Translations under genes and position numbers: made by a program | The notes under the pieces: generated by a model | Database searches by the model: none | What the model was told of the DNA's origin: nothing | What the model saw: the letters and a program-made list of their open reading frames with translations, nothing else | NCBI GenBank assembly: GCA_964527205.1 | Contig: CAZGQG010000018.1 | Coordinates: 1 to 39,514, forward strand | From: JARICQ01 sp964527205 | Lineage (GTDB): Bacteria; Bacillota; Clostridia; Tissierellales; Tissierellaceae | Direction: 5' to 3' | DNA length: 39,514 nt | Shown: one piece after another, positions 1 through 7,675 of the stretch | How the letters are laid out: each line of letters opens with the position of its first letter | Numbering within the stretch: the first letter of the stretch is position 1

Positions 1-896
1 CTAAGACTACATCAGAAACCATACCTATAGCAGGAGCTACACTGGAAAGCTTAGGTGGAGGATTTGCTGTAGAGATTGATTCAGGTATTTATTACAAGCC
101 TGTTATTCTAACCATAGACAATCTAAGTGATTCATACAGTGTGGAAAGTAGATATATATCTGCATCTAACTTCTATAGACTAAGCATGATAAATCCATCT
201 GGAGCCCATGCTAAGGATAAGAAGATAAAAATCTCCTTTGAATATTATGGAGATAAGGATGGGGGCATATATATTCTGGATAATGGAAAATGGCATTACT
301 TAAACTCAACTGTAGAGGAAGGAATCATATCTGCCTATATAAGTCCAGCAAGCCTATCAACCGCGGGCAATGTATTTGGAGTACTGGTTGATACTGAAAC
401 CCAGATATTCTATGACATCAGAGGCCACTGGGCCAAGGATGAGATAACAGCCTATATTAGAAACAGGGTTATTAATGGCTATCCAGACAAGACCTTTAAG
501 CCAGATAGGCCTATAACTAGGGCGGAGTTCTTAATACTCCTAAGTAGACAGTATAGGTGGTACATGCCATATGATACTTCTAATATAGAATTCTTTAGAG
601 ATCATGGGACTTTCAATAGATATAATATCAAGCACTTATCCTATGCCTTAAATAAGAACTACATTATAGGCTATCCAGATAAGTACTTTAGACCATATAA
701 TCATATCTCCTACAAGGAAGTAGATATAATTATGAAGAAGATCCTAAGAGATCCAAGCTTTAAATGGTCTGATTATGCACAGAAGATGATGTATGACAAG
801 AGCATTAGATCATCATCCTATGATAGTTACAATAATAATATTACAAGAGCGGAATTTTCGTATATGCTCTATAACTTATATCAATGGAAATACTAG
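1..896 (+). CDS. S-layer homology (SLH) domain protein, 3' part only
   Basis: The reading frame is open from base 3, so the gene starts left of the window and only about its last 297 codons are visible. The C-terminal half carries three SLH-type repeats. The first, near 410-560, contains FYDIRGHWAKDEI, NGYPDKTFKPDRPITRAEF. The second, near 590-750, contains GYPDKYFRPYNHISYKE. The third, near 760-890, is shorter and ends NNITRAEFSYMLYNLY. SLH domains anchor proteins non-covalently to pyruvylated secondary cell-wall polymer, so this is an exported surface protein. The upstream residues (GGGFAVEIDSG..., FEYYGDKDG) look like a beta-rich extracellular region of unknown role. The stop lies inside the start region of the next pilin gene, so the protein may be made with the pilin cassette. 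Which surface function it serves cannot be told from this fragment. Confidence 0.85.
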   Translation, partial: KTTSETIPIAGATLESLGGGFAVEIDSGIYYKPVILTIDNLSDSYSVESRYISASNFYRLSMINPSGAHAKDKKIKISFEYYGDKDGGIYILDNGKWHYLNSTVEEGIISAYISPASLSTAGNVFGVLVDTETQIFYDIRGHWAKDEITAYIRNRVINGYPDKTFKPDRPITRAEFLILLSRQYRWYMPYDTSNIEFFRDHGTFNRYNIKHLSYALNKNYIIGYPDKYFRPYNHISYKEVDIIMKKILRDPSFKWSDYAQKMMYDKSIRSSSYDSYNNNITRAEFSYMLYNLYQWKY

Positions 897-901
897 ACAG
901 A

Positions 902-1336
902 ATGAGCAAATGGGGTTATACACTACTAGAACTTATAGTAGTGTTGGCACTATTTGCTCTTTTTTTATCTATAGCTATACCAAGTGTGTCAATGATTTCT
1001 AGAATCAGGGAAAAAAATGAATTAAAGGAATTTAGAAGAGATATTATCAATGCTAGAAATATGGCTGTTGTTGAGAATACCAGCTATAGTATTGTTCTTA
1101 ACGGAAAAAAGAACGAATATAGTATAAGAAAAGCAGATGACCCAAATAATTATATAAAGAAAGTTAGCTTTAAGCATGGTATTAAAATAAGTGAATCACA
1201 AGATTTTACTTCTATCACATTTAAGAATACAGGTGCTCCCAGTGGGGGAGGCAGAACTATTTACCTTTCAGACAGTAAGAAGGAAAGCATAGAGCTAACT
1301 ATTGTTCCAGCTACAGGAATTGCAAATTTTAAATAA
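902..1336 (+). CDS. Type IV prepilin-like minor pseudopilin (GspH-like)
   Basis: The class III prepilin signal is clear: a short leader MSKWG, then the mature N-terminus YTLLELIVVLALFALFL with Glu at +5 and a hydrophobic helix, then a soluble domain of about 120 residues. Prepilin peptidase would cut after the Gly and methylate the new N-terminus. Size and position as the first of four pilin-like genes suggest a GspH/FimT-type minor pilin. An in-frame ATG at 884 would add six residues and overlap the upstream stop. I prefer 902 because it gives the usual five-residue leader. Neither start has a strong ribosome binding site, so translation may be coupled to the SLH gene. It could belong to a type IV pilus, a competence pseudopilus or a type II-like system, and the window has no ATPase gene to decide. 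Confidence 0.8.
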   Translation: MSKWGYTLLELIVVLALFALFLSIAIPSVSMISRIREKNELKEFRRDIINARNMAVVENTSYSIVLNGKKNEYSIRKADDPNNYIKKVSFKHGIKISESQDFTSITFKNTGAPSGGGRTIYLSDSKKESIELTIVPATGIANFK

Positions 1337-1351
1337 ATATGGAGAAAACAT

Positions 1352-1771
1352 ATGAAAAGACAAGGACTCACTTTAATTGAAGTTGTTTTAGCTATCTTTA
1401 TTCTTGGAATAATCTGTGCTGCTGTATTTCCATCCCTGCAAAGCTTGTACTATATTTTAAGCAAAAATGATCGATATCTTGTGATGATGGCGAGTGCAGA
1501 GATGGCTGTGGAGAAGCTTAGGGCCTATGATCCAGAGACTAGTGAGGATTTACTTATATATCAAAGAAATGTAGGGGATATAATGGAGGAACTTTCAAGT
1601 GCAAAAGATCTTACTGTGACCCTAGATGATATTGAAAATCCTGCTTGTAGCCTTAGGATAAGGAAAAAGGAAAAAACCAAAAAGCTTTGGGAGATTTCCA
1701 CCACAGTATCCTGTCTTAAAGGAGAAAGCTATGAAGAGATATCATATAAGGCTTTTATTCCAGCGAGATAA
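1352..1771 (+). CDS. Type IV prepilin-like minor pseudopilin (GspI-like)
   Basis: This 139-residue protein has a five-residue basic leader MKRQG, then LTLIEVVLAIFILGIICAAV, with Glu at +5 and one transmembrane/assembly helix. The remaining soluble part is short and has two cysteines (SCLKG, PACSL) that could form a disulfide. A GGAG ribosome binding site lies at about 1340. It sits 15 nt after the previous pilin and its end overlaps the next gene by 41 nt. Placement and length match the I-type minor pseudopilin of a tip complex. The family assignment rests on the signal and gene order, since the soluble domains of these proteins are not recognisable by eye. Confidence 0.78.
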   Translation: MKRQGLTLIEVVLAIFILGIICAAVFPSLQSLYYILSKNDRYLVMMASAEMAVEKLRAYDPETSEDLLIYQRNVGDIMEELSSAKDLTVTLDDIENPACSLRIRKKEKTKKLWEISTTVSCLKGESYEEISYKAFIPAR

Positions 1772-2303
1772 AGGTTTTACCCTAATAGAACTAATCTTGA
1801 CCCTAGCTATTGCTTCCATAATTATAAGTCCTATATACTCCATACTCTTCTCTACTACAAATGTTTGCATGAGAGGGGAGGCAAAGGACGAACTAATCCT
1901 TAATGGAAGCTATGCTATAGAGTATATTAAGAATGAAATAAGATCAGCAGATATAGTTGCATCAACAGATAAGGTTTATGAATTTTATAAAAAATATCCT
2001 CATAATCTAGGTTTCGTATTGGTCTTTATAGATGAAGATAAATATAAGTATGTAAGTTATCATATGAAAAATGATAAGATAGTTAGGATAGGACGTGAGA
2101 CCTCAACTGATAAATATCCTATAGCTGCAAATCTTTCCGGTAATAATGAAGTGTGTAGATTTATAGAGGATATAAGTTTAAGCTATTTAGATACAAAGAA
2201 TAAGATGATTCATTTAGACTTTAAATTAAAATCACAGGGCAAGAGTCCAATATACTATAGGGTTAAATCAGATGTTTACATTAGATCTAGGATAGATTTT
2301 TAA
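1731..2303 (+). CDS. Type IV prepilin-like minor pseudopilin (GspJ/PilW-like)
   Basis: This 190-residue protein has a prepilin signal after a longer leader (about 15 residues, ending RDKG), with mature FTLIELILTLAIASIIIS and Glu at +5. The start at 1731 is supported by GGAG at 1721 and lies inside the upstream gene, so the two genes overlap by 41 nt in different frames. The soluble domain includes a long predicted strand/helix mix with no motif I recognise. Length and rank in the cassette match J-type/PilW minor pilins, which sit beside the K-type subunit at the pilus tip. The long overlap suggests translational coupling, which would help balanced expression of tip subunits. Confidence 0.78.
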   Translation: MKRYHIRLLFQRDKGFTLIELILTLAIASIIISPIYSILFSTTNVCMRGEAKDELILNGSYAIEYIKNEIRSADIVASTDKVYEFYKKYPHNLGFVLVFIDEDKYKYVSYHMKNDKIVRIGRETSTDKYPIAANLSGNNEVCRFIEDISLSYLDTKNKMIHLDFKLKSQGKSPIYYRVKSDVYIRSRIDF

Positions 2304-2317
2304 TAATGGAGGTCCAG

Positions 2318-3325
2318 ATGAAAAAACGACCAGGCTTTATCTCTATTCTTGCCATGATAGTCCTATTTGTCACTATGGCTATGATTTTTTACTTTCAATT
2401 TACTACTGTCTTGGAGACAAAGATACTCCATGCCAGCAGGGAAAATATCCAGTCCTTTTACAATGGAGAAGGCAAGCTACTTAGGTGTCTTTATGAGAAA
2501 GAATATACCAATGGAGAACTGGAAGAACATATGCTCACATTCTTTAGAAATAAAGGTATAAATGAAGATGATTCCATAAAAATAGAAAGTCAGCTTTTAG
2601 AAGAAGGAGATGGGGAAGATATAGTAAAAGTATTTTATATGGATTATAATGATAGGAAACAAATGGCTATAAGACTAAATTCTATGCAGAACTTTGTAAA
2701 GACCAACAGCATGGCCAGTTCCTATATTGTAAATCCCTTGTTTGAAAGGAGAAATCCTCTTTTAGATAGCACAGTGCTTAGGGAAGATGAGCTTGAAAGT
2801 TTCCATGTCTTAAGAGATGAAATAAGAAAATCCATAAGCCTTGATACCCTCTACAATAACAGCAGTGTCCAGGGTTTTGAAAGCCATAATTATTCCCATA
2901 TAGAATTAAATTCTTCTAAGCTCTTATTTTCCAGGGAGACCATGCTTGAGCCTGGGGAGGAAATAATAAATAAAAGACTTGTATTAATCCTTCTTAGAAG
3001 ATATAATAAGGAACTTACAGACTTAAGGATAGTTGACAATCTTCCAGGCAAGGAAAAGAGTCTATCAGGAGTAATCTATTTAGAGGGCAATTTAAATGTG
3101 AGCACAGACTTCATTTTTAATGGTATAATGATAATTGATGGAGGCACTTTAAATATTGAACCTGGTGCTAATTTTAGAATTGATGGACTGCTTATAAACC
3201 TAGGTGATGAAGACTTAAATATAGAGGACTTAGTCCTTAATTACAGTAGAAGTGTAATCTATCAATACGGAACATATATACCAGGCTTTATAGATATTGA
3301 TATTGATACTATTAAAAGCAACTAG
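2318..3325 (+). CDS. PilX/GspK-like minor pseudopilin without Glu5
   Basis: This 335-residue protein begins MKKRPG then FISILAMIVLFVTMAMIFYF: a prepilin-like leader and hydrophobic helix, but the +5 residue is Leu, not Glu. Lack of Glu5 and a large soluble domain are the hallmarks of K-type/PilX minor pilins that cap the pseudopilus. The start at 2318 is chosen over the in-frame ATG at 2306 because GGAGG at 2308-2312 is correctly spaced only for 2318. The C-terminal part (around residues 240-320) contains repeated short strands such as LSGVIYLEGNLNV and GIMIIDGGTLNIEPG, which look like a beta-helical or polymer-forming fold. It is the last gene of the cassette; a new promoter for efp follows. 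Confidence 0.7.
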   Translation: MKKRPGFISILAMIVLFVTMAMIFYFQFTTVLETKILHASRENIQSFYNGEGKLLRCLYEKEYTNGELEEHMLTFFRNKGINEDDSIKIESQLLEEGDGEDIVKVFYMDYNDRKQMAIRLNSMQNFVKTNSMASSYIVNPLFERRNPLLDSTVLREDELESFHVLRDEIRKSISLDTLYNNSSVQGFESHNYSHIELNSSKLLFSRETMLEPGEEIINKRLVLILLRRYNKELTDLRIVDNLPGKEKSLSGVIYLEGNLNVSTDFIFNGIMIIDGGTLNIEPGANFRIDGLLINLGDEDLNIEDLVLNYSRSVIYQYGTYIPGFIDIDIDTIKSN

Positions 3326-3339
3326 AGGAAATATAATTC

Positions 3340-3368
3340 TTGAGTTAAAGGCCATAGACTGGTATAAT
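3340..3368 (+). promoter_or_regulatory. Sigma-A-type promoter for efp
   Basis: TTGAGT at 3340-3345 and a perfect TATAAT at 3363-3368 are separated by 17 nt. They lie about 50 nt before the efp start and just after the pilin cassette stop. This indicates that efp transcription starts here, separately from the pilin genes. Confidence 0.75.
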
Positions 3369-3418
3369 TAATTGGAAACAAATGATATTTTTGTTCTTAT
3401 GCTTAGGAGGAGATATAG

Positions 3419-3976
3419 ATGATATCAGCAGGTGATTTTAGGAAGGGCTTGACCTTTGTTCATGATGGAGATGTTTATCAGATTGAGGACTTTCAGCATG
3501 TAAAACCTGGCAAGGGTGCTGCATTTGTAAGGACCAAGATCAGATCCGTTATGACTGGCTCAGCCAAGGAAGTTACATTTAGTCCAAATGAGAAGTTTCC
3601 TAGGGCTATTATAGAAACTAAGGAAATGCAGTACTTATATAATGATGGATCCTTATATTATTTTATGGATGATGAAACCTATGAGCAAATCCCATTGGAT
3701 AGGGAAGCAGTTGAAGATGCTATTATGTATTTAAAGGAAAATGACAATGCTACTATTAAATTCTACAAGGGCAAGGCTTTTGAAGTTACGCCTCCAAATT
3801 TTGTAGAACTAAAAATTACTGAAACAGAACCAGGTGTAAGGGGAGATACTGCCCAGGGTGCTACCAAGATTGCAAAGGTAGAGACAGGTGCTACACTAAA
3901 TGTTCCTTTATTTGTAAATGAGGGAGAGATTATTATTGTAGATACTCGTACTGGTGAGTATTCTTCAAGAAAATAA
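3419..3976 (+). CDS. efp: Translation elongation factor P
   Basis: EF-P binds between the P and E sites of stalled ribosomes and promotes peptide bond formation at polyproline stretches. The 185-residue length is typical. The N-terminal KOW-like domain contains the conserved loop KPGKGAAFVRTK, with the tip lysine at residue 32 where modification occurs in many bacteria. The two OB domains follow, with the family signature around FVELKITETEPGVRGDTAQG (about residues 129-148). A GGAGG ribosome binding site lies 8 nt upstream. No efp-modification enzyme is encoded nearby, so the modification state is unknown. Placement next to pilin genes is common in Clostridia. Confidence 0.97.
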   Translation: MISAGDFRKGLTFVHDGDVYQIEDFQHVKPGKGAAFVRTKIRSVMTGSAKEVTFSPNEKFPRAIIETKEMQYLYNDGSLYYFMDDETYEQIPLDREAVEDAIMYLKENDNATIKFYKGKAFEVTPPNFVELKITETEPGVRGDTAQGATKIAKVETGATLNVPLFVNEGEIIIVDTRTGEYSSRK

Positions 3977-4017
3977 GAGGTATTAATGAAGTAAAATATA
4001 AATTTAGGAGGGTTAAT

Positions 4018-4344
4018 ATGGATTATTTAGTACAAAAGGTTGCTTATTTAAAGGGTTTAGCTGATGGATTAGGAATTAACGATACTACAAATGAAGGAAA
4101 GTTACTTCTTCAAATCGTTGAGACATTAGAAGATTTTACTGATGTTATAGCTGACACTATTGAAGATCAAATGGATTTAGAAGAATATGTAAACTTTATA
4201 GATGAGGACTTAGCTGATATAGAAGAAGATATCTATGGAGTATATGATGAAGATGAATTTGATTTTGATGAGTTTGATTTTGATGATTTCTGCGACGAAG
4301 ATTGTTGCACTGAATTTGAAGATGAGGAAGAAGAAGAAGAGTAA
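4018..4344 (+). CDS. Small acidic protein, CD1247 N-terminal domain type
   Basis: This is a 108-residue cytoplasmic protein with no signal peptide. The N-terminus MDYLVQKVAYLKGLADGLG resembles the conserved domain named after Clostridioides difficile CD1247, followed by a helical middle. The last 40 residues are almost entirely Asp/Glu with Phe (EFDFDEFDFDDF) and three cysteines (FCDEDCCTE) and end in six Glu residues. The function of the family is not known to me. The gene sits between efp and the Asp23 gene with its own good ribosome binding site (AGGAGG at about 4007) and is followed by a terminator. The Cys-rich acidic patch might bind metal, but that is speculation. Confidence 0.7.
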   Translation: MDYLVQKVAYLKGLADGLGINDTTNEGKLLLQIVETLEDFTDVIADTIEDQMDLEEYVNFIDEDLADIEEDIYGVYDEDEFDFDEFDFDDFCDEDCCTEFEDEEEEEE

Positions 4345-4355
4345 AAGAAAAACCA

Positions 4356-4384
4356 CCCCCAAGATTTCTTCTTGGGGGATTTCT
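4356..4384 (+). terminator. Intrinsic terminator after the CD1247-type gene
   Basis: CCCCCAAG at 4356-4363 pairs with CTTGGGGG at 4371-4378 around a 7-nt loop, followed by ATTTCT. An A-rich stretch precedes it. It probably ends the efp transcript. Confidence 0.8.
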
Positions 4385-4399
4385 ATATCTAGGAAATGT

Positions 4400-4428
4400 T
4401 TGTAAATAGAATATTCTTTTGATATAAT
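4400..4428 (+). promoter_or_regulatory. Sigma-A-type promoter for the Asp23/nusB unit
   Basis: TTGTAA at 4400-4405 and TATAAT at 4423-4428 are 17 nt apart, 31 nt before the TTG start at 4459. The expected transcription start near 4435 would leave no leader for a start at 4438, which supports using the later TTG. Confidence 0.7.
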
Positions 4429-4458
4429 AAGCTTATATTGAAGGTGGAGGTGCTAATT

Positions 4459-4845
4459 TTGAAAGACAATCTAGAAAGAAATTTTGAGGGTAGTTCTGTG
4501 AAAATATCTAATGATGTAATCGCCATCATTGCTGGAGTAGCAGCATCAGAGGTGGAAGGTCTTGTAGGTATGAGTCCTACTGGCTTTACCGGTGGATTAA
4601 GTGAGATGCTAGGTATGAAGAACCTATCCAAGGGCATTAGGGTAGAGGTTGAAAAGGATGAAGTTACTATAGATATAGCTATTACAGTAGAATACGGTGT
4701 TAAATTATCAGAGGTAGGCAAGAAGGTTCAAAGAAGTGTTAAAGACGGTGTGGAAAACATGACAGGACTAAAGGTAGTTGGGGTAAATGTTAATATCCAG
4801 GATGTAAGTTTCCCAAAGGAAAATGTAGAAAAAGATACTAATTAG
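4459..4845 (+). CDS. Asp23/Gls24 family envelope-stress protein
   Basis: This 128-residue protein has a conserved core: VKISNDVIAIIAGVAASEVEGLVGM, then VEYGVKLSEVGKKVQ, then VNVNIQDV. These match Asp23/Gls24 (DUF322) proteins, which sit at or near the membrane in Gram-positive bacteria and are linked to cell-envelope and alkaline stress. The start is taken as TTG at 4459 because GGAGG at 4446-4450 is 8 nt upstream. An upstream in-frame TTG at 4438 has no ribosome binding site and lies almost on the transcription start. The gene directly precedes nusB with a hairpin between them, an arrangement common in Clostridia (Asp23-nusB-xseA). Confidence 0.9.
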   Translation: MKDNLERNFEGSSVKISNDVIAIIAGVAASEVEGLVGMSPTGFTGGLSEMLGMKNLSKGIRVEVEKDEVTIDIAITVEYGVKLSEVGKKVQRSVKDGVENMTGLKVVGVNVNIQDVSFPKENVEKDTN

Positions 4846-4852
4846 GTCTAAT

Positions 4853-4879
4853 TACCCTCTGAAAATCAGAGGGTATTTT
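4853..4879 (+). terminator. Hairpin with T-tract between Asp23 gene and nusB
   Basis: TACCCTCTGA (4853-4862) pairs perfectly with TCAGAGGGTA (4866-4875) around an AAA loop and is followed by TTTT. The nusB ribosome binding site AAGGAGG starts at 4880, immediately after the T-tract. It looks like an intrinsic terminator or attenuator that limits read-through into nusB. Confidence 0.75.
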
Positions 4880-4891
4880 AAGGAGGAAAAT

Positions 4892-5302
4892 ATGGGAAGA
4901 AAACAAGCCAGAGAAGGAACCATGCAGCTTCTCTTTCAAATGGGAATAAACGATGATTATTCTGAGGAGTCCCTGGAGTCTTATCTAGATAATTTTAGCT
5001 TTGATAAAACGGAAACTGAATATATTCTAGATGCTGTAGATAAGATTCTAGAACATAGGGAAGACATAGACAATCATATAAGAGAACACATAAAGGGCTG
5101 GGAGATAGAGAGACTTGCCAATGTAGACCTATCCATACTTAGGATTGCTATTTATGAGGTCCTATACAGGGAGGACATACCAGTCCAGGTAAGTATAAAT
5201 GAGGCTATAGAAATATCTAAAAAATACAGTACAGAGGATTCCTATAGGTTTATCAATGGAGTCCTAGGAGGATTTGTTAGGTCCCTGGATAAGAAGGATT
5301 AG
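4892..5302 (+). CDS. nusB: Transcription antitermination factor NusB
   Basis: NusB binds boxA RNA with S10 (NusE) and supports antitermination on rRNA operons. The 136-residue all-helical sequence shows the family pattern: GRKQAREGTMQLLFQM at the N-terminus with the conserved basic RNA-binding residues, then WEIERLANVDLSILRIAIYE and INEAIEISKKYSTEDSYRFINGVLG near the C-terminus. A strong AAGGAGG site lies 5 nt upstream of the ATG. It leads the run nusB-xseA-xseB-ispA. No separate promoter is visible between the upstream hairpin and the start, so expression probably depends on read-through from the 4423 promoter. Confidence 0.96.
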   Translation: MGRKQAREGTMQLLFQMGINDDYSEESLESYLDNFSFDKTETEYILDAVDKILEHREDIDNHIREHIKGWEIERLANVDLSILRIAIYEVLYREDIPVQVSINEAIEISKKYSTEDSYRFINGVLGGFVRSLDKKD

Positions 5303-5315
5303 AGGTGAGCTACAT

Positions 5316-6521
5316 ATGAGTGAAAGGTATTTAAAGGTATCTGAAGTCAACAATTATATAAAGAAGGTTTTTCAAAATGATATGATCCTATCACATATAA
5401 GCATAGAGGGAGAAATATCTAATTTCAATCACCACTATAGTGGACATATGTACTTTAATCTCAAGGATGAAGGTGGAAAGATTAAGTGTGTAATGTTTAA
5501 GAGGGATAATGAAAAGTTGATATTTAAGCCTAGTGAGGGAATGAATCTTATTGCTACAGGCTATATTTCTGTTTACGAAAAGGGCGGAGAGTATCAGCTC
5601 TATGTAAGGCATTTAAAGGAAAAGGGTTTAGGTGATCTGTATAGGGAGTTTGAAGAGCTTAAAAAGCAGTTGGAAGAGGAAGGACTTTTCGATTCTTCCA
5701 AGAAAAAAGAAATCCCTCCTATGCCAAGGAAGATAGGAGTAGTCACTGCTGCTACAGGTGCTGCTGTAAGGGACATAGTAAGTGTTATAAGCCGTAGATA
5801 CCCTATATGTGACATATTGATCTACCCTAGCCTGGTCCAGGGTCCCAATGCTCCAGAGGAGATCATAAGGGCTCTAAATTATTTAGATGCTAGGGAGGAT
5901 ATAGACATAATCATCCTGGGAAGAGGAGGAGGCTCCATAGAGGATTTATTTGCCTTTAATTCAGAGGACCTGGCAAGAAGGATATACAGTATGGAAACAC
6001 CAGTTATATCAGCAGTGGGCCATGAGACAGATTTTACCATAGCCGATTTTGTAGCAGATATGAGAGCACCAACCCCATCTGCAGCTGCAGAAATGGCTGT
6101 GCCGGATATGGAAAGTCTTATAAGAAACACTGAGGGAGAATATGAAAGACTCCTAGCTTCTATAGTAAGGCACTTAGATAGGCATAAAAATGATTTAAAT
6201 TATATGAAAAAAAGCATAGACCATCAAAATCCACTTAGCCGTTTAAGAAAGAGTAGGGAGGATTTAGGGGGACTAAATAGGGAAATTTCCTATCTTATCC
6301 GTGAGTCTTTAGGAAGAAGGAAGAATGAACTAATTCAAATAGGATCAAAGCTGGACTTCTTAAATCCTAAGCTGGCCATGGAAAGAGGCTACGGACTAAT
6401 TACAGATAAGGATGATAGATTGGTTCATTCTATGAAGGATTTGGATCTAAAGGATACCTTATACATCAATCTAAAGGATGGTAGGGTAAGGACCATTGTA
6501 GAGGAATTGGAGGAGGAATAA
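5316..6521 (+). CDS. xseA: Exodeoxyribonuclease VII large subunit
   Basis: XseA is the catalytic subunit of exonuclease VII, which degrades single-stranded DNA from both ends into acid-soluble oligonucleotides. The N-terminal OB domain (about residues 1-100, YLKVSEVNNYIKKVF, ISNFNHHYSGHMYFNLKD) is followed by the catalytic domain with IGVVTAATGAAVRDI, IILGRGGGSIEDLFAFN and VGHETDFTIADFVADMRAPTPS. A helical C-terminal region binding XseB follows. The ATG at 5316 is chosen because AGAGGTG at 5301-5307 precedes it and homology starts there; a longer frame begins at 5274 inside nusB but has no ribosome binding site. The length of about 401 residues is slightly short for the family but complete. 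Confidence 0.96.
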   Translation: MSERYLKVSEVNNYIKKVFQNDMILSHISIEGEISNFNHHYSGHMYFNLKDEGGKIKCVMFKRDNEKLIFKPSEGMNLIATGYISVYEKGGEYQLYVRHLKEKGLGDLYREFEELKKQLEEEGLFDSSKKKEIPPMPRKIGVVTAATGAAVRDIVSVISRRYPICDILIYPSLVQGPNAPEEIIRALNYLDAREDIDIIILGRGGGSIEDLFAFNSEDLARRIYSMETPVISAVGHETDFTIADFVADMRAPTPSAAAEMAVPDMESLIRNTEGEYERLLASIVRHLDRHKNDLNYMKKSIDHQNPLSRLRKSREDLGGLNREISYLIRESLGRRKNELIQIGSKLDFLNPKLAMERGYGLITDKDDRLVHSMKDLDLKDTLYINLKDGRVRTIVEELEEE

Positions 6522-6522
6522 T

Positions 6523-6756
6523 ATGGGTGAAATAACTTTGAATTATGAAGAGTCTATGGAGAAATTAAAGGAAATAATTGAAAAGCTTGAAAATGATGAG
6601 ATTAGTCTTGAGGAATCTATGAAAAACTTTAAGGAAGGTATGGATCTATATAAACACTGCAATTCACTACTTAATAAGGCGGAGGGGGAAGTGACTATGA
6701 TTCTTGACAAGGGATCAGAGTCTGTAGAAGAAATAGAATTCCCAGCTTTGGATTAA
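6523..6756 (+). CDS. xseB: Exodeoxyribonuclease VII small subunit
   Basis: This 77-residue helical protein contains the family motif YEESMEKLKEIIEKLENDEISLEESMKNF (residues about 7-35), split here as YEESMEKLKEII and LENDEISLEESM, forming an antiparallel coiled coil. Several copies bind the C-terminal helices of XseA. The ATG lies one base after the xseA stop, with GGAGG inside the end of xseA, so translation is probably coupled. This coupling fits the need for excess small subunit and for avoiding free, toxic XseA. Confidence 0.95.
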   Translation: MGEITLNYEESMEKLKEIIEKLENDEISLEESMKNFKEGMDLYKHCNSLLNKAEGEVTMILDKGSESVEEIEFPALD

Positions 6757-6757
6757 T

Positions 6758-7624
6758 ATGGAGATAAAAAAAGAATTAGAAGACTTAGGGGGAGTAATAG
6801 ATCAGGGGTTTAAAAAGATTATCCATAGAGAAAAATCACATCAAGACAGGATATACCAGGCCATAGACTATAGTTTTTATACTGGTGGAAAAAGGCTTAG
6901 GCCTATAATGAATTTAAAGAGCTGTGAAATGTTTTCAGGAGACTATCAGGCTTCTATTCCCTACGCCCTAGCTGTGGAAATGATACATACATATTCCCTT
7001 ATTCATGACGATCTACCTGCCATGGATGATGACGACATGAGAAGGGGTAAGCCTACTAACCACAAGGTATATGGGGAGGCCATGGCTATTCTCTCAGGAG
7101 ATGGGCTTTTAAATCTAGCCTTTGAATCTGTCCTAGACCATATATATAGGAAGAATGATGTAGAAAATACCATGAGGGACCTAAGAGCCCTTAGGGAAAT
7201 AAGCATCTATTCAGGAACTGAGGGAATGATAGGTGGCCAGGTGGTAGATCTTTTAGGTACAGAGGAAAACATGACAGATGAAAAGATAAGATTTATGTAT
7301 AAGACAAAGACTGCAGCCCTTTTCCAAGCGGCCCTGGTTTCCGGAGCAATTATTGGGGGAGCTGGAGAAGAGGAAGTAGAGATTATAAGAGAATATGGCT
7401 ATAATCTAGGCATGGCCTATCAGGTAAGGGATGATATTCTAGACCATGATGAGGATATGTCCATAAACAAGCTTACTTTCCTCACCTACAATGACCTAGA
7501 GTCATCTAAGGAAAAGGTAGAGGAATACAGCAAAAGGGCCTTAGAATCCCTGGATATGTTAGAGAATAGGGATACTGAGTTTTTTAGGGCTTTAACCCAG
7601 CTTTTAATAGGAAGAACTTATTAA
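6758..7624 (+). CDS. ispA: Short-chain polyprenyl diphosphate synthase (IspA type)
   Basis: The enzyme condenses isopentenyl diphosphate with dimethylallyl or geranyl diphosphate to make geranyl/farnesyl-type C10-C20 diphosphates. The first Asp-rich motif DDLPAMDDDDMRRGKPT is at residues 84-100 and the substrate-binding GGKRLRP at 43-49. The second Asp motif is YQVRDDILD near residue 226. After the second motif the usual stretch with GK and the GxD...NK.TYP signature is shortened: here it reads DDILDHDEDMSINKLTFLTY, so about a dozen residues seem to be missing. Length (288) is near normal. The start is one base after the xseB stop with a weak ribosome binding site, again suggesting coupling. 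It is the last gene before the OLE RNA. Confidence 0.93.
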   Translation: MEIKKELEDLGGVIDQGFKKIIHREKSHQDRIYQAIDYSFYTGGKRLRPIMNLKSCEMFSGDYQASIPYALAVEMIHTYSLIHDDLPAMDDDDMRRGKPTNHKVYGEAMAILSGDGLLNLAFESVLDHIYRKNDVENTMRDLRALREISIYSGTEGMIGGQVVDLLGTEENMTDEKIRFMYKTKTAALFQAALVSGAIIGGAGEEEVEIIREYGYNLGMAYQVRDDILDHDEDMSINKLTFLTYNDLESSKEKVEEYSKRALESLDMLENRDTEFFRALTQLLIGRTY

Positions 7625-7640
7625 AAAACTGGAGCAAAGA

Positions 7641-7669
7641 TTGAAATCATAAGCAAAACATGATATAAT
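7641..7669 (+). promoter_or_regulatory. Strong promoter for the OLE RNA
   Basis: TTGAAA at 7641-7646 and perfect TATAAT at 7664-7669 are separated by 17 nt and start only 17 nt after the ispA stop. Transcription would begin near 7675-7677. It implies that the RNA is made from its own transcript and not only as part of the upstream operon. Confidence 0.8.
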
Positions 7670-7675
7670 GTATTA

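Noticed and set aside
793..1002. 69-codon plus-strand frame across the SLH/pilin junction
   Set aside because: It overlaps two clear coding frames and its sequence has no family features.
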